Assembly (NCBI RefSeq): GCF_026151335.1
Contig: NZ_JAMQPP010000001.1
Direction: 5' to 3' (one strand)
DNA: 64,000 bases
Origin: Leptospira_A soteropolitanensis
GTDB taxonomy: Bacteria > Spirochaetota > Leptospiria > Leptospirales > Leptospiraceae
In this document: positions 24,671 to 32,827 of the stretch, piece after piece
How the letters are laid out: each line of letters opens with the position of its first letter
How positions within the stretch are numbered: position 1 is the first letter of the stretch
Translations under genes and position numbers: made by a program
The notes under the pieces: model-generated
Database searches by the model: none
Seen by the model: the letters and a program-made list of their open reading frames with translations, nothing else
Told to the model about the DNA's origin: nothing

Positions 24671-25837
24671 CTAGGAAACATTTCCGCCCATCTCGTACAA
24701 CCTCCTAAATTCGAGCATGCGGCGGGACATTTCATTAAATCTCTCTGCTAAAATTACAAACAAATTGGTGAGAAGTTTCATAGCTAGTGTTGGACTCTGG
24801 ATTTCTAATTTTTGAAATTCATTCGGAGTCAAAATTAGTAATTTAGCATGATCTCGAACAATAATATCCGCATTCCTGTTTGACTTAGCCACAAAACCCA
24901 ATTCTCCAAATATCTCTCCTTGGTTTAGAATTGATATTGTGGAGCGAACTCCATCGTCTCGATTGACAACCACTTCCACACTCCCTTCTAAAACACAAAA
25001 GAGACCTTGGCTTTCTTGGTTCTGTTGGAACACAATGTCTCCATCTTCATAGTCAATCAAATCCAACATGGATAATAATTTCTTTGATTCCTCTTCCGTG
25101 AATCCTCTTAAAAAAGAGAGAAACTGACTTGGAGGAAGCATCATATCATGAACAATATTTTGCCAAACCTCATCCCCATCCATAGAGAAGAGAGGACGGA
25201 TGTCCTTGTAATCGGTGAAATTTGTTTCAAATAAATGGGCAAGTTCAGTCCCTGTAGGAAAACGCTTCGCTAAACGTAGGAAAGGTGAATGAATTTGTTT
25301 TAAATATTCATTATCATCCAGTAAAAAAACCATAGGAATCACAATTCCGTATTCAGGATGATGAATGTTTTTTTTGTACATCCGATAACCCACCTGGTTG
25401 TACAAGCGAACCAAATGAGGGTTAGTATCAATAAAATCGATTAGGATTCCATTTTCTCTGGCATGTTCATAAATTTTCATACAAAGCATACTGGCTGCGG
25501 CCGTATGCCTATATTCACTTTTCACCATGAGTTTGGTAGACATGGAAACTTTGTCAGGATAATAGGGACGGAAAAGTTCCATTTCATATAATTCTTCGCA
25601 TTCTAAACTCCCATCCTTTCGGAAGTTAATACGAACCGTACCAATGCACTCTCCCTCTTCCGTTTCCGCGAGAAAAAGGTGGCCTGTTTCGTCGAAGGGC
25701 TCCTTAATCATTTTCGCCTCATGATCGGCGTAAACTTGGACTCTGTTCATTTCTTGAACGTATATATCATATCGCAAGCGGAAGATTTTGTTACGATCCT
25801 CCTCTGTTGTGGCCAAATGGACTTTGATCTGACTCAT
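24671..25837 (-). CDS. GNAT acyltransferase fused to a cyclic-nucleotide-binding domain
   Basis: 388 residues from the ATG at 25837. A TTG six codons upstream is less likely. Residues about 1-190 are a GNAT-like domain of the LuxI/FeeM type (FRLRYDIYVQEMNRV, then GHLFLAETEEGECIGTVRINF), which in relatives makes acyl-amino-acid or acyl-homoserine-lactone signals from acyl carrier protein. Residues about 250-375 are a cNMP-binding domain with the phosphate cassette GEIFGELGFVAKSNRNAD, where Glu and Arg are conserved. The protein could be an acyltransferase switched by cAMP. An adenylate cyclase is encoded in the divergent operon, which makes this coupling attractive but still inferred. Confidence 0.8.
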   Translation of the reverse strand: MSQIKVHLATTEEDRNKIFRLRYDIYVQEMNRVQVYADHEAKMIKEPFDETGHLFLAETEEGECIGTVRINFRKDGSLECEELYEMELFRPYYPDKVSMSTKLMVKSEYRHTAAASMLCMKIYEHARENGILIDFIDTNPHLVRLYNQVGYRMYKKNIHHPEYGIVIPMVFLLDDNEYLKQIHSPFLRLAKRFPTGTELAHLFETNFTDYKDIRPLFSMDGDEVWQNIVHDMMLPPSQFLSFLRGFTEEESKKLLSMLDLIDYEDGDIVFQQNQESQGLFCVLEGSVEVVVNRDDGVRSTISILNQGEIFGELGFVAKSNRNADIIVRDHAKLLILTPNEFQKLEIQSPTLAMKLLTNLFVILAERFNEMSRRMLEFRRLYEMGGNVS

Positions 25838-25870
25838 CCTAGTCGTCTCCCTCAAAAAAATGAAAAATCA

Positions 25871-25887
25871 TTTGCAATTTATGCAAA
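25871..25887. promoter_or_regulatory. Palindrome between the GNAT/cNMP and phosphatase genes
   Basis: TTTGCA (25871-25876) and TGCAAA (25882-25887) form a 17-bp palindrome with a 5-bp centre in the 119-bp divergent intergenic region. It lies 34 bp before the GNAT/cNMP start and is a plausible operator for both genes. The binder is unknown. Confidence 0.4.
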
Positions 25888-25956
25888 ATGTATGACGTTA
25901 TAAGCTAATTTTCCGCATTCTCCTGAACGAAATATAAAGAAAGAAACCTTTACTCT

Positions 25957-27468
25957 ATGCCGCAATCTCCTTCCAACGAAAATCGATTCGTCCTTTCGGA
26001 CTATTACAAGAAACAACTAAAAGAGATTGCTTACCAGGGAGAATTCCGGGCCGAAACCTTTGCGACCAAGTTTCGATTCTTCTTCCTGGGATTTTTGGTT
26101 ATCTTCGCTACTCTCGGTCTTCTATCAGGCCGGCCACCTATTGAGTTCTATTACCAAATTTCTGCGATCTTAGTACTTCTCTGTTACAATTTTGTTGTTC
26201 TATACTCTTTAAAGAAGTCGGGAAAGTATCTCAACATCTTTAAATTTCTGTCTTCCTTTTTAGAAATCACTCTACTGACATTTGTTACAGGGTATACGGC
26301 ATACTCCCAAAAAAACCCGAGCCTTGTGTATGCGGCTCCAATGATTTATGTTTTCTTCATTCTCATTGCCCTCGCTTCGATCCGTAACAATACTAAGACC
26401 ATCATTTTTGCCGTCATTGTCCTCTTAGTAGAGTATGCATCTTTAACGATCTATTTTTATCCAGAGATGAATGATTTGAACGCAAAGCTCATGAATTTGT
26501 CTCAGTATCTCAAACCAGACTTCTTAGAGATGAACAGCTCTTTCTTTTTAGTTAGTGCTGTTCCTATGGGAATTTTTCTCATCCTGCTCTATATGGTTGT
26601 TACGGGTGGTTTGATATTATATGCGATTCTTAATACTTCACGAACTACTCAAGAACAAGCTGACTTAATTTTTAATACTGAAAAACAAGCCATCTTAGAA
26701 GAGAATATGCGACTAGGAATGGAACTGGATGTTGCAAGGCAAATCCAAGCGATGGTATTACCTCGTAATGAAGAATTAAAAGAAATCCAAGAACTAGAAA
26801 TATCTGCACGTATGGATTCTGCCAATGAAGTGGGTGGAGATTATTATGATGTAGTACACCATGAAGATGGAACCGTTTATATTGGCATTGGTGACGTAAC
26901 AGACCACGGTTTAGCTTCGGGCGTTGTGATGCTTATGACTCAGTCTGCATTTATCACAACTTTACGTTCAAAAGTAATTTCTCTACGAGAATCTCTTCGT
27001 TCGATTAACTCGATTTTGTTTTCGAATATACATGTTAGAATGAACGATATTCGTAACCTTACTTTATCATTATTTTCTTACAAAAATGGCGTGTTTACCA
27101 CTGCAGGACAACACGAAACCATTATGGTGTATCGCCACGCATTGAAAAAAACAGAAATCATTGATACTGTCGATAATGGTATGTTAGTTGGACTTACTGA
27201 ATCGATCGATGAATTTATTCATGAAAAGCCAATCCCACTCCAAGCAAAAGATATCATTCTTTTGTATACGGATGGCGCCACAGAAGCAGAAAATCCGAAA
27301 AGAGAACAATTTGGTTCCCATAGATTGATAGAGTCTTTAGAACGTCATGCTGAGCTTGGATCCACTGATGCAATTTTAGATGCCATCTTTAAAGATATTT
27401 ATGTTTTTATCGACGGTATGGATGTTTATGACGATATCACAATCATGATCATGAGAAAAAGAGGATAA
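25957..27468 (+). CDS. Membrane-anchored SpoIIE-type PP2C phosphatase
   Basis: 503 residues. Six membrane helices (about 42-225) are followed by a short helical linker and a PP2C/SpoIIE phosphatase domain (about 265-500). Metal-binding aspartates sit in NEVGGDYYDVV (near 293), GIGDVTDHG (near 312) and DDITIMIMRK at the end, the full set. It would dephosphorylate a STAS-type regulator in response to an envelope or membrane signal. The ATG has no obvious ribosome-binding site. The cyclase gene follows after 10 nt and a second anti-sigma-like ATPase after that, forming a three-gene operon. Confidence 0.87.
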   Translation: MPQSPSNENRFVLSDYYKKQLKEIAYQGEFRAETFATKFRFFFLGFLVIFATLGLLSGRPPIEFYYQISAILVLLCYNFVVLYSLKKSGKYLNIFKFLSSFLEITLLTFVTGYTAYSQKNPSLVYAAPMIYVFFILIALASIRNNTKTIIFAVIVLLVEYASLTIYFYPEMNDLNAKLMNLSQYLKPDFLEMNSSFFLVSAVPMGIFLILLYMVVTGGLILYAILNTSRTTQEQADLIFNTEKQAILEENMRLGMELDVARQIQAMVLPRNEELKEIQELEISARMDSANEVGGDYYDVVHHEDGTVYIGIGDVTDHGLASGVVMLMTQSAFITTLRSKVISLRESLRSINSILFSNIHVRMNDIRNLTLSLFSYKNGVFTTAGQHETIMVYRHALKKTEIIDTVDNGMLVGLTESIDEFIHEKPIPLQAKDIILLYTDGATEAENPKREQFGSHRLIESLERHAELGSTDAILDAIFKDIYVFIDGMDVYDDITIMIMRKRG

Positions 27469-27478
27469 AAGGTATAAT

Positions 27479-28414
27479 ATGGACAATGAATCAATTTTGG
27501 AGGAAGAACGAGCCAAATATGCAGAGTTGGAAGTCCTTTACCAAAACATCATTGATCATTCGACAGAGATCGAAAACGAACTTTTAGAAAATAATAAAAA
27601 GATCCAGTTGTATTTGGATCGAATGCGACGTTATCTCTCGCCACAACTCTATGAAATGATTGCTGGTTCTGAGGTGGAAACTTCCATTTCTCATCAGAGA
27701 CGAAAACTTACTATTTTCTTTTCTGACATTGTTGGGTTCACAACCATTACAGACTCAATAGAACCAGAAATTCTTTCGGATTGTTTAAATAAATATTTAG
27801 ATGTCATGTCGAGTATTGCGATCAAATACGGTGGAACCATCGACAAATTCATCGGAGATGCCATCATGATTTTTTTTGGTGCTCCCACTTTCGACAATGA
27901 CAAAGTCCATGCATTGAATTGTGTGAAGATGGCCATTGAAATGCGGGACAGCTTACCGGCACTGGCTGAGTATTGGAGAAAATCTGGAATCAACCACAAC
28001 CTCACTTGTCGTATCGGCATTAATACTGGCTACGTGACCGTTGGAAATTTTGGAACCAATGAAAGGATGGATTATACCATCATTGGTGGACCTGTCAATG
28101 TAGCTTCGCGATTAGAAAATGCCTCTGATGCTGGGGAAATCCTTATATCCAACGCCACCAAATCTCTCATAGACGAGTTCATCGATACAAAACCAAAGGG
28201 TGAAATCGTAGTAAAAGGGGTGCACACGCCAATTGAAACATTTCAAGTGATCGGTTTAAAAAACGAACAAGAGAAAAAAGAAAATCCGTTCCTCAAATTC
28301 GATGCTGATGGATTCCTCCTCAAACCACTGCATTTTGATAAACTGAGCACAAATCCCGAAGAACGCAGATTAATGCAATATGCATTAGAAAAAGCGCTTG
28401 CGGCATTGAAATAA
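27479..28414 (+). CDS. Class III adenylate cyclase
   Basis: 311 residues: an N-terminal coiled coil (about 5-60), a catalytic domain (about 78-245) and a 65-residue C-terminal tail. Metal-binding aspartates lie in FFSDIVGFT (near 82) and IGDAIMIFF (near 126). The base-specifying pair is Lys in DKFIGD and Asp in MDYTIIGG, which favours ATP over GTP, and the transition-state Asn/Arg pair is in PVNVASRLE. Class III cyclases work as dimers, and the coiled coil may transmit a signal. It is cotranscribed with the phosphatase and an anti-sigma-like ATPase, suggesting control by partner switching. Confidence 0.87.
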   Translation: MDNESILEEERAKYAELEVLYQNIIDHSTEIENELLENNKKIQLYLDRMRRYLSPQLYEMIAGSEVETSISHQRRKLTIFFSDIVGFTTITDSIEPEILSDCLNKYLDVMSSIAIKYGGTIDKFIGDAIMIFFGAPTFDNDKVHALNCVKMAIEMRDSLPALAEYWRKSGINHNLTCRIGINTGYVTVGNFGTNERMDYTIIGGPVNVASRLENASDAGEILISNATKSLIDEFIDTKPKGEIVVKGVHTPIETFQVIGLKNEQEKKENPFLKFDADGFLLKPLHFDKLSTNPEERRLMQYALEKALAALK

Positions 28415-28445
28415 ATAGTCTAAATTCCTTAGTTGAACTACGACT

Positions 28446-29030
28446 ATGCGAAAGTACGGCAATTTCAAATCCGCAAATCAAATTAACGAAGAACCAGATT
28501 CTAAAATTCAAATCCATTTAAAACCATTGGATTTAATGCGTTATTGGCGCCGCATAGGTATCCTTTCTGATTTTATTGGATATTTTTATGGTTTTTCTTT
28601 TTTACCCAATGTTCCAACCGAATCAATGGATATGAAGAATTCAGAAATCGTAAATTCCATCTCCACTGTGTTTAACGAACTATTGGAAAATGCAGCTAAA
28701 TATTCTTATGACAAAAAAGCAGATATAGATATCTCATTAATCCATCGAGGGACTACATTTGAAATGTTAGTTCGTAATAAAACAAACGATTCAAATGTTG
28801 TGGCTTATGAAGCAAGTTTAAAAGAAATTTTTTCTGCGAAAGACCTAGATAGTTTGTATATTGAAAAATTAGAGACCAACGAAAATGATCCTCATCATTC
28901 TGGCATTGGACTGATTATGGTCTTAAAAGATTATCCTGTGGAAATGGAAGTGACTCTTGAAACAGAAGGAGAATATACTATGATTACCAGTCGGGTTATC
29001 TATTTCACAAACGGGTTCCCTCGATCATAA
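28446..29030 (+). CDS. Anti-sigma-like HATPase, slr1658/SiaB-type regulator (copy 2)
   Basis: 194 residues and clearly a paralogue of the product at 23739-24296. It has the LMRYWRRIGILSDFI block, the N-box NELLENAAKYS (near 77) and the glycine box SGIGLIMVLKDYPV (near 152), with about half the residues in these blocks identical. It is the third gene of the phosphatase-cyclase operon (31-nt gap) and would be a second kinase acting on a STAS protein. No ribosome-binding site is visible. The 3' end overlaps the opposing TetR gene by 26 nt. Confidence 0.77.
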   Translation: MRKYGNFKSANQINEEPDSKIQIHLKPLDLMRYWRRIGILSDFIGYFYGFSFLPNVPTESMDMKNSEIVNSISTVFNELLENAAKYSYDKKADIDISLIHRGTTFEMLVRNKTNDSNVVAYEASLKEIFSAKDLDSLYIEKLETNENDPHHSGIGLIMVLKDYPVEMEVTLETEGEYTMITSRVIYFTNGFPRS

Positions 29031-29676
29031 TATCCAAAATTTGGTCTACCTCTTTTCGGAATTTAACCTCTTCTTCTTGCGATTTGATTTGTTTCCATTT
29101 TCGTTCATTGAGTACAGCAAAACCATGAACACCACTCCAAAAACTCATCATCAGAGTATCAGTAGGTATAGTATTTTTTAACTTCTGTAGTTTTTGACCA
29201 TATTCCACAATCCGAAACATTCCCATATATGCCGCCTTACCAAATTCACTTAACTCATCTGAAATAGGATCTCCAGAAACATAAATCTCTCCACCAAACA
29301 TTAGTTCAGTTCTTCTTGGGTTTTTCAGTAAAAGAAAAATATATTCTACACCAGCCTTCTTTATTTTTTCCAACGGATCTTCTGAAGCCTCCCAAGCTCT
29401 TTTCATACCTTCACTTAATTCCAAAAAACCTTCGGCGACGAGGGCTTGGAGAAGGTCCATTTTTTTCGGAAAATGTCTGTAGGGGGCAGTATGGCTCACA
29501 CCTAAATCGGTTGCAATGTCTCGAAGGCTCAATGAAGAGACACCCTTCGATTCCAATACCTTCCTCGAATGCTCAAGCACCTCTTCTCGAAGATTTCCGT
29601 GGTGGTAGGCATTCGATTTTGGCGAACTGAAAGAATTTGACTTTGGCTGAGATTGTTTTTTTTTGGCTGGTTTCAT
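29005..29676 (-). CDS. TetR family transcriptional regulator
   Basis: 223 residues. A basic, Ser-rich N-terminal tail (about 1-25) precedes the TetR helix-turn-helix (about 28-72, LRDIATDLGVSHTAPYRHFPKK) and a C-terminal domain with a conserved WSGVHGFAVL segment, as in the WHG-type TetR subfamily. It diverges from a two-gene membrane-protein operon. Three operator-like sites lie in the 71-bp gap between the genes, so it probably represses that operon and itself. The ligand is unknown. The 3' end overlaps the anti-sigma-like ATPase gene by 26 nt. Confidence 0.87.
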   Translation of the reverse strand: MKPAKKKQSQPKSNSFSSPKSNAYHHGNLREEVLEHSRKVLESKGVSSLSLRDIATDLGVSHTAPYRHFPKKMDLLQALVAEGFLELSEGMKRAWEASEDPLEKIKKAGVEYIFLLLKNPRRTELMFGGEIYVSGDPISDELSEFGKAAYMGMFRIVEYGQKLQKLKNTIPTDTLMMSFWSGVHGFAVLNERKWKQIKSQEEEVKFRKEVDQILDIMIEGTRL

Positions 29677-29687
29677 TTTACAAAAAT

Positions 29688-29744
29688 GTTTACAATGTAT
29701 ACTTCCATGTTGACAGAGTATACATATATATTTACACTGTCTAC
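29688..29744. promoter_or_regulatory. Three tandem TetR-type operator sites at 21-bp spacing
   Basis: Three related 15-bp imperfect palindromes, GTTTACAATGTATAC (29688-29702), GTTGACAGAGTATAC (29709-29723) and ATTTACACTGTCTAC (29730-29744), begin at exact 21-bp steps, which is two helical turns. The best site reads as GTwTACAwTGTAwAC. They fill the gap between the divergent TetR gene and the membrane-protein operon, and the promoter of the operon lies within them. Confidence 0.7.
29710..29738 (+). promoter_or_regulatory. Promoter of the membrane-protein operon, near-leaderless
   Basis: TTGACA (29710-29715), a 17-nt spacer and TACACT (29733-29738). Transcription would begin near 29745, only 2-4 nt before the ATG at 29748, and no ribosome-binding sequence precedes that ATG. 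The message is therefore probably leaderless. Both boxes lie inside operator-like sites 2 and 3, so a bound repressor would block polymerase. Confidence 0.65.
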
Positions 29745-29747
29745 ATT

Positions 29748-30671
29748 ATGGAATTTGATGACTACAGAAAACAACCACTTTTTTGGAACGGGATCGCTAT
29801 GGCAGTACTCACAGTTGCCATCCTTCCTCTCTTATTTCTAGACACAAGAACCCTTTTGGGGGCCAATGTCTGGATCAAACCTCTAAAATTTTCCCTGTCC
29901 CTGGGATTGTACTCAATGACCACAGTTTGGGTCATGGTAAAATTTCTGAAAGATTGGAAATTCAACCGGCGGATCCAAATCGCGTTAACCATCACTGCTC
30001 TTATCGAAATTGTTCTCATCACCTTTCAAGCAAGCCGCGCAGAGTTGAGTCATTTTAATGTAACGAATATATGGAACCAAATTGTTTATTCTGTTATGGG
30101 AACCAGTATCTCTATCTTTTGGGCCTTTCATCTTTGGATGGGTTATTCTATCTTTCGAAAAGAATCTATAACAAAATCTGTGAAAGAAAGTCTGGTTTGG
30201 GGAATGTTTATTGCCGGGTTCGGAATGATCATTGGTTTTTTTATGACGACACCTCGTCCAGACCAGCTCGAAGCCATGAAACAAGGAATCTTTGCTACAA
30301 GTGGTTCTCATCAATTTGGTAGCGGAGATCCTGGAGAGGGAATTTTATTTTTCGGTTGGAGTACAAAACTAGGAGATATGAGAGTTCCTCACTTTTTCGG
30401 AATGCACGTGATGCAGCTTTTTGTTTTTTTGGCAGCTTATTTAATAAATAAAAAGGATTCTATTTTGAACCAAACAATGGTTCGAATAATGGGAGTCTTA
30501 TTCTTAACTATCAATATATTTATGGTAATTCAAACATTAAATGGAGAATCAATTTTTCATTTCAATGCCTTCTATTCAAGTGTTTATGGAATCTTTTTCC
30601 TACTCATTGCAGTATGTTTCTGTAAATTAATATTAAAATCGAATGTAATAAGAAATGAGGTAACTGTATGA
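29748..30671 (+). CDS. Conserved multi-pass membrane protein of unknown function
   Basis: 307 residues from the ATG at 29748, with about seven membrane helices. Conserved-looking blocks are NVWIKPLKFSLSLGLYS near the start, ATSGSHQFG in a loop, and GWSTKLGDMRVPHFFGMH before the last helices. I recall a widespread uncharacterised family with the same WSTxxGDxRVxHFxGxH pattern. The histidines could bind heme or metal, but no function is established. An upstream in-frame ATG (29637) lies across the divergent TetR gene and operators and is unlikely. An internal ATG (29799) with GGGA is a possible second start. The 3' end overlaps the next gene by 4 nt. Confidence 0.75.
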   Translation: MEFDDYRKQPLFWNGIAMAVLTVAILPLLFLDTRTLLGANVWIKPLKFSLSLGLYSMTTVWVMVKFLKDWKFNRRIQIALTITALIEIVLITFQASRAELSHFNVTNIWNQIVYSVMGTSISIFWAFHLWMGYSIFRKESITKSVKESLVWGMFIAGFGMIIGFFMTTPRPDQLEAMKQGIFATSGSHQFGSGDPGEGILFFGWSTKLGDMRVPHFFGMHVMQLFVFLAAYLINKKDSILNQTMVRIMGVLFLTINIFMVIQTLNGESIFHFNAFYSSVYGIFFLLIAVCFCKLILKSNVIRNEVTV

Positions 30672-31093
30672 ATCCATCTCTAATATTTAAAATTGCCAAT
30701 GGTATTACTGTATTATCGTGGTTAGTATTGATTTTTTCACCAAATCAAAGTAAGGTGATTCGTCCATTAAGAGTTTTTGTTTCAGGGCTTTTACTCGGAG
30801 GGGTGTATGTTTTTTCTATTTTCATTGGAAACGGCCAGGCAGAAGGAAACTTTTCTAGCCTGGATTCAGTCCGATTACTTTTTGCCAATGATTACTTTTT
30901 ACTCGCAGGTTGGATCCATTATTTAGCGTTTGATTTGTTTTTAGGAACTTGGGAAACAGAAGATGGAATCAAAGAAGGAATCAATCGATGGATCTTAGTC
31001 CCCATTTTGGCACTAACATTTTACTTCGGCCCAGCAGGATGGCTTTTGTATTTGGTTTTAAGATTTATACATCAAAAAATAACAAAAAGGTAA
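30668..31093 (+). CDS. ABA4-like (DUF4281) membrane protein
   Basis: 141 residues with four membrane segments. The pattern LLFANDYFLLAGWIHYLAFDLFLG, split by a conserved HYLAFDLF, and the closing FYFGPAGWLLYLVLR are the hallmarks of the ABA4-like family, named after a plant protein needed for neoxanthin synthesis. Bacterial members have no proven function. It overlaps the preceding membrane-protein gene by 4 nt (ATGA), so the two are translated together under the TetR-controlled promoter and probably act as a pair. Confidence 0.82.
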   Translation: MNPSLIFKIANGITVLSWLVLIFSPNQSKVIRPLRVFVSGLLLGGVYVFSIFIGNGQAEGNFSSLDSVRLLFANDYFLLAGWIHYLAFDLFLGTWETEDGIKEGINRWILVPILALTFYFGPAGWLLYLVLRFIHQKITKR

Positions 31094-31100
31094 AAGCCAC

Positions 31101-32741
31101 CTAACCACCGTAGACATCAAGAAGGGAAAGAACTCGCTTATAACGGTTCTTTTTCTCTTCATCACCTTCTAATTCAGCAATTTCTAAATTTTCAAAAGCA
31201 AGATCTCTGCCGGTTTTCTCATCTAAAGTTTTACTATTTGATTTAGCTCCCGATTCCAAAAGTAACGCAAGAACGGCAGAATTTCCAAACTTACATGCTT
31301 CATGCAGTGCTGTACTACCATGATTATCAGCAATATGAATATCGATTCCAGCCTGAATCAATCTTTTGGCCATACTAGGTTCTCCAAAAACGGAGCACCA
31401 ATGCAATGGAGTCATTCCATTTATTGATTGAAGGTTTACTTTAGCACCTCTTCGGATGAGTTCATCCATAAGTGTTGTTTTTTGTTGTAACCGAAGCGTA
31501 CTATCTTGGCAAAGTTTAAATATGGCAGTTTCTCCATTAACATCGAATTGGTTTGGATCTGCTCCTCGTTCCAAAAGCCTCATACAGGATTTATATTTTG
31601 CGCGAACGAAACATTCTTGTAAAAGGGAAAAGCCAAGAGGATTTCGAATTGGATCTTGTACTACATAGTCAAGAGATCCCACTGTTCGAACAAAAGAATC
31701 CAAAAGATAGATATCATCCGCTTCCAACCAATCTAAAGTTTTGTCTTCGTTGGTAGATTCCAAATTTTCGCCTAAATGAGTTTGGTAACTATCAGGGAAT
31801 TTATGTTTTAGAATTGGAATAAATAAAGGCTCAGATTCGGAATGACAAACGACATCATGAAAAAGTGCCCAGTGTTTTTGAGTGGGGACCACTTGGTTCG
31901 AAAAAAGAAAAATCAAAGTCTCATTCAATTTTCTTTGAGTCAGCTGGAATGCAACCAACAGATTCCCTTCTTTGAAATGTACCTCTGAAATCGTAGATTG
32001 ATTTTCGGGCCAATGATACATAACAAGAGTTAATAGCTCATCTTTTGATTGTTGGTCTAAGAGTAAAAAAACTTCCTGCAGTGCTAATATATTGCCTGAC
32101 AATGCAAAAATTTTTGCTGATAATTCGTTTGGTATAAATTCGGGAAGTTTTTTATCCGAATCGCCATGTTCATCAAATTTGATTTTATATATACGTGTAG
32201 CAGTAAAACTTCCATGTAAAAAAGTGTTCCAATCATCTGCGATAGCTAAATACAATTTTCCAGATACAAAACGTTCATCTAACATATCAACAGTGACCGA
32301 AAGCCTGAATGGTGAATCATTTACATTTTGATTGATGATGATTTTTAAATTTTTTGAAGGTGTCTCAGTAGTGATATCAAAAAGTAAATTTTTCAATTTA
32401 ACGATTTCTGGTAAACCCGAGATAGAAATTCGTAAATCGTTCTCAGTACCCTCTTCATCTTTTAAAAATACTAATTCCTCGTTAGACCAATCTGATATAA
32501 AATCGGTCGTATACCTGCCTAAAATTTGTCCTTGGAGTCTGTGTTCAGGAATTTGGTCTTTAAAATTTAGATCAAATAACACAAGTGAGTCGGAAGAAGC
32601 CTTTTCAGGTTCTTTGCGATAATCAAAATGGTTCCAAGAACCACATTTTTTACAGCGATACTTCCCTTTTTTTCCTTCTACTTTAAAAGTGGAAATGGAG
32701 TGACCGCTAAAACAATTAGAGCAGGATAAAATCGTTTTCAT
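31101..32741 (-). CDS. Zinc-ribbon and ankyrin-repeat protein
   Basis: 546 residues. The N-terminus has a zinc-ribbon-like CSNC...CKKC pair (residues 7-10 and 31-34). A long middle region (about 55-385) is unrecognised. The C-terminal part (about 390-520) has at least three ankyrin repeats (GETAIFKLCQ, GMTPLHWCSVFGEPSMAKRL, GSTALHEACKFGNSAVLALL). No signal peptide is seen, so it is probably cytoplasmic and acts through protein binding. It is convergent with the ABA4-like gene and divergent from the dehydrogenase-like gene at 32828. No operon partner is apparent. Confidence 0.75.
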   Translation of the reverse strand: MKTILSCSNCFSGHSISTFKVEGKKGKYRCKKCGSWNHFDYRKEPEKASSDSLVLFDLNFKDQIPEHRLQGQILGRYTTDFISDWSNEELVFLKDEEGTENDLRISISGLPEIVKLKNLLFDITTETPSKNLKIIINQNVNDSPFRLSVTVDMLDERFVSGKLYLAIADDWNTFLHGSFTATRIYKIKFDEHGDSDKKLPEFIPNELSAKIFALSGNILALQEVFLLLDQQSKDELLTLVMYHWPENQSTISEVHFKEGNLLVAFQLTQRKLNETLIFLFSNQVVPTQKHWALFHDVVCHSESEPLFIPILKHKFPDSYQTHLGENLESTNEDKTLDWLEADDIYLLDSFVRTVGSLDYVVQDPIRNPLGFSLLQECFVRAKYKSCMRLLERGADPNQFDVNGETAIFKLCQDSTLRLQQKTTLMDELIRRGAKVNLQSINGMTPLHWCSVFGEPSMAKRLIQAGIDIHIADNHGSTALHEACKFGNSAVLALLLESGAKSNSKTLDEKTGRDLAFENLEIAELEGDEEKKNRYKRVLSLLDVYGG

Positions 32742-32827
32742 ATTTCGCTTGTTCCGATAAATAAAACAGGAGAGTTTTGACGGATCAATCGAAAATTAAA
32801 ATCTTCTAACGATTCAGGTAGGATTTC

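Noticed and set aside
29637..29747. Upstream start for the membrane protein at 29748
   Set aside because: It would run through the divergent TetR gene, its operators and the promoter.
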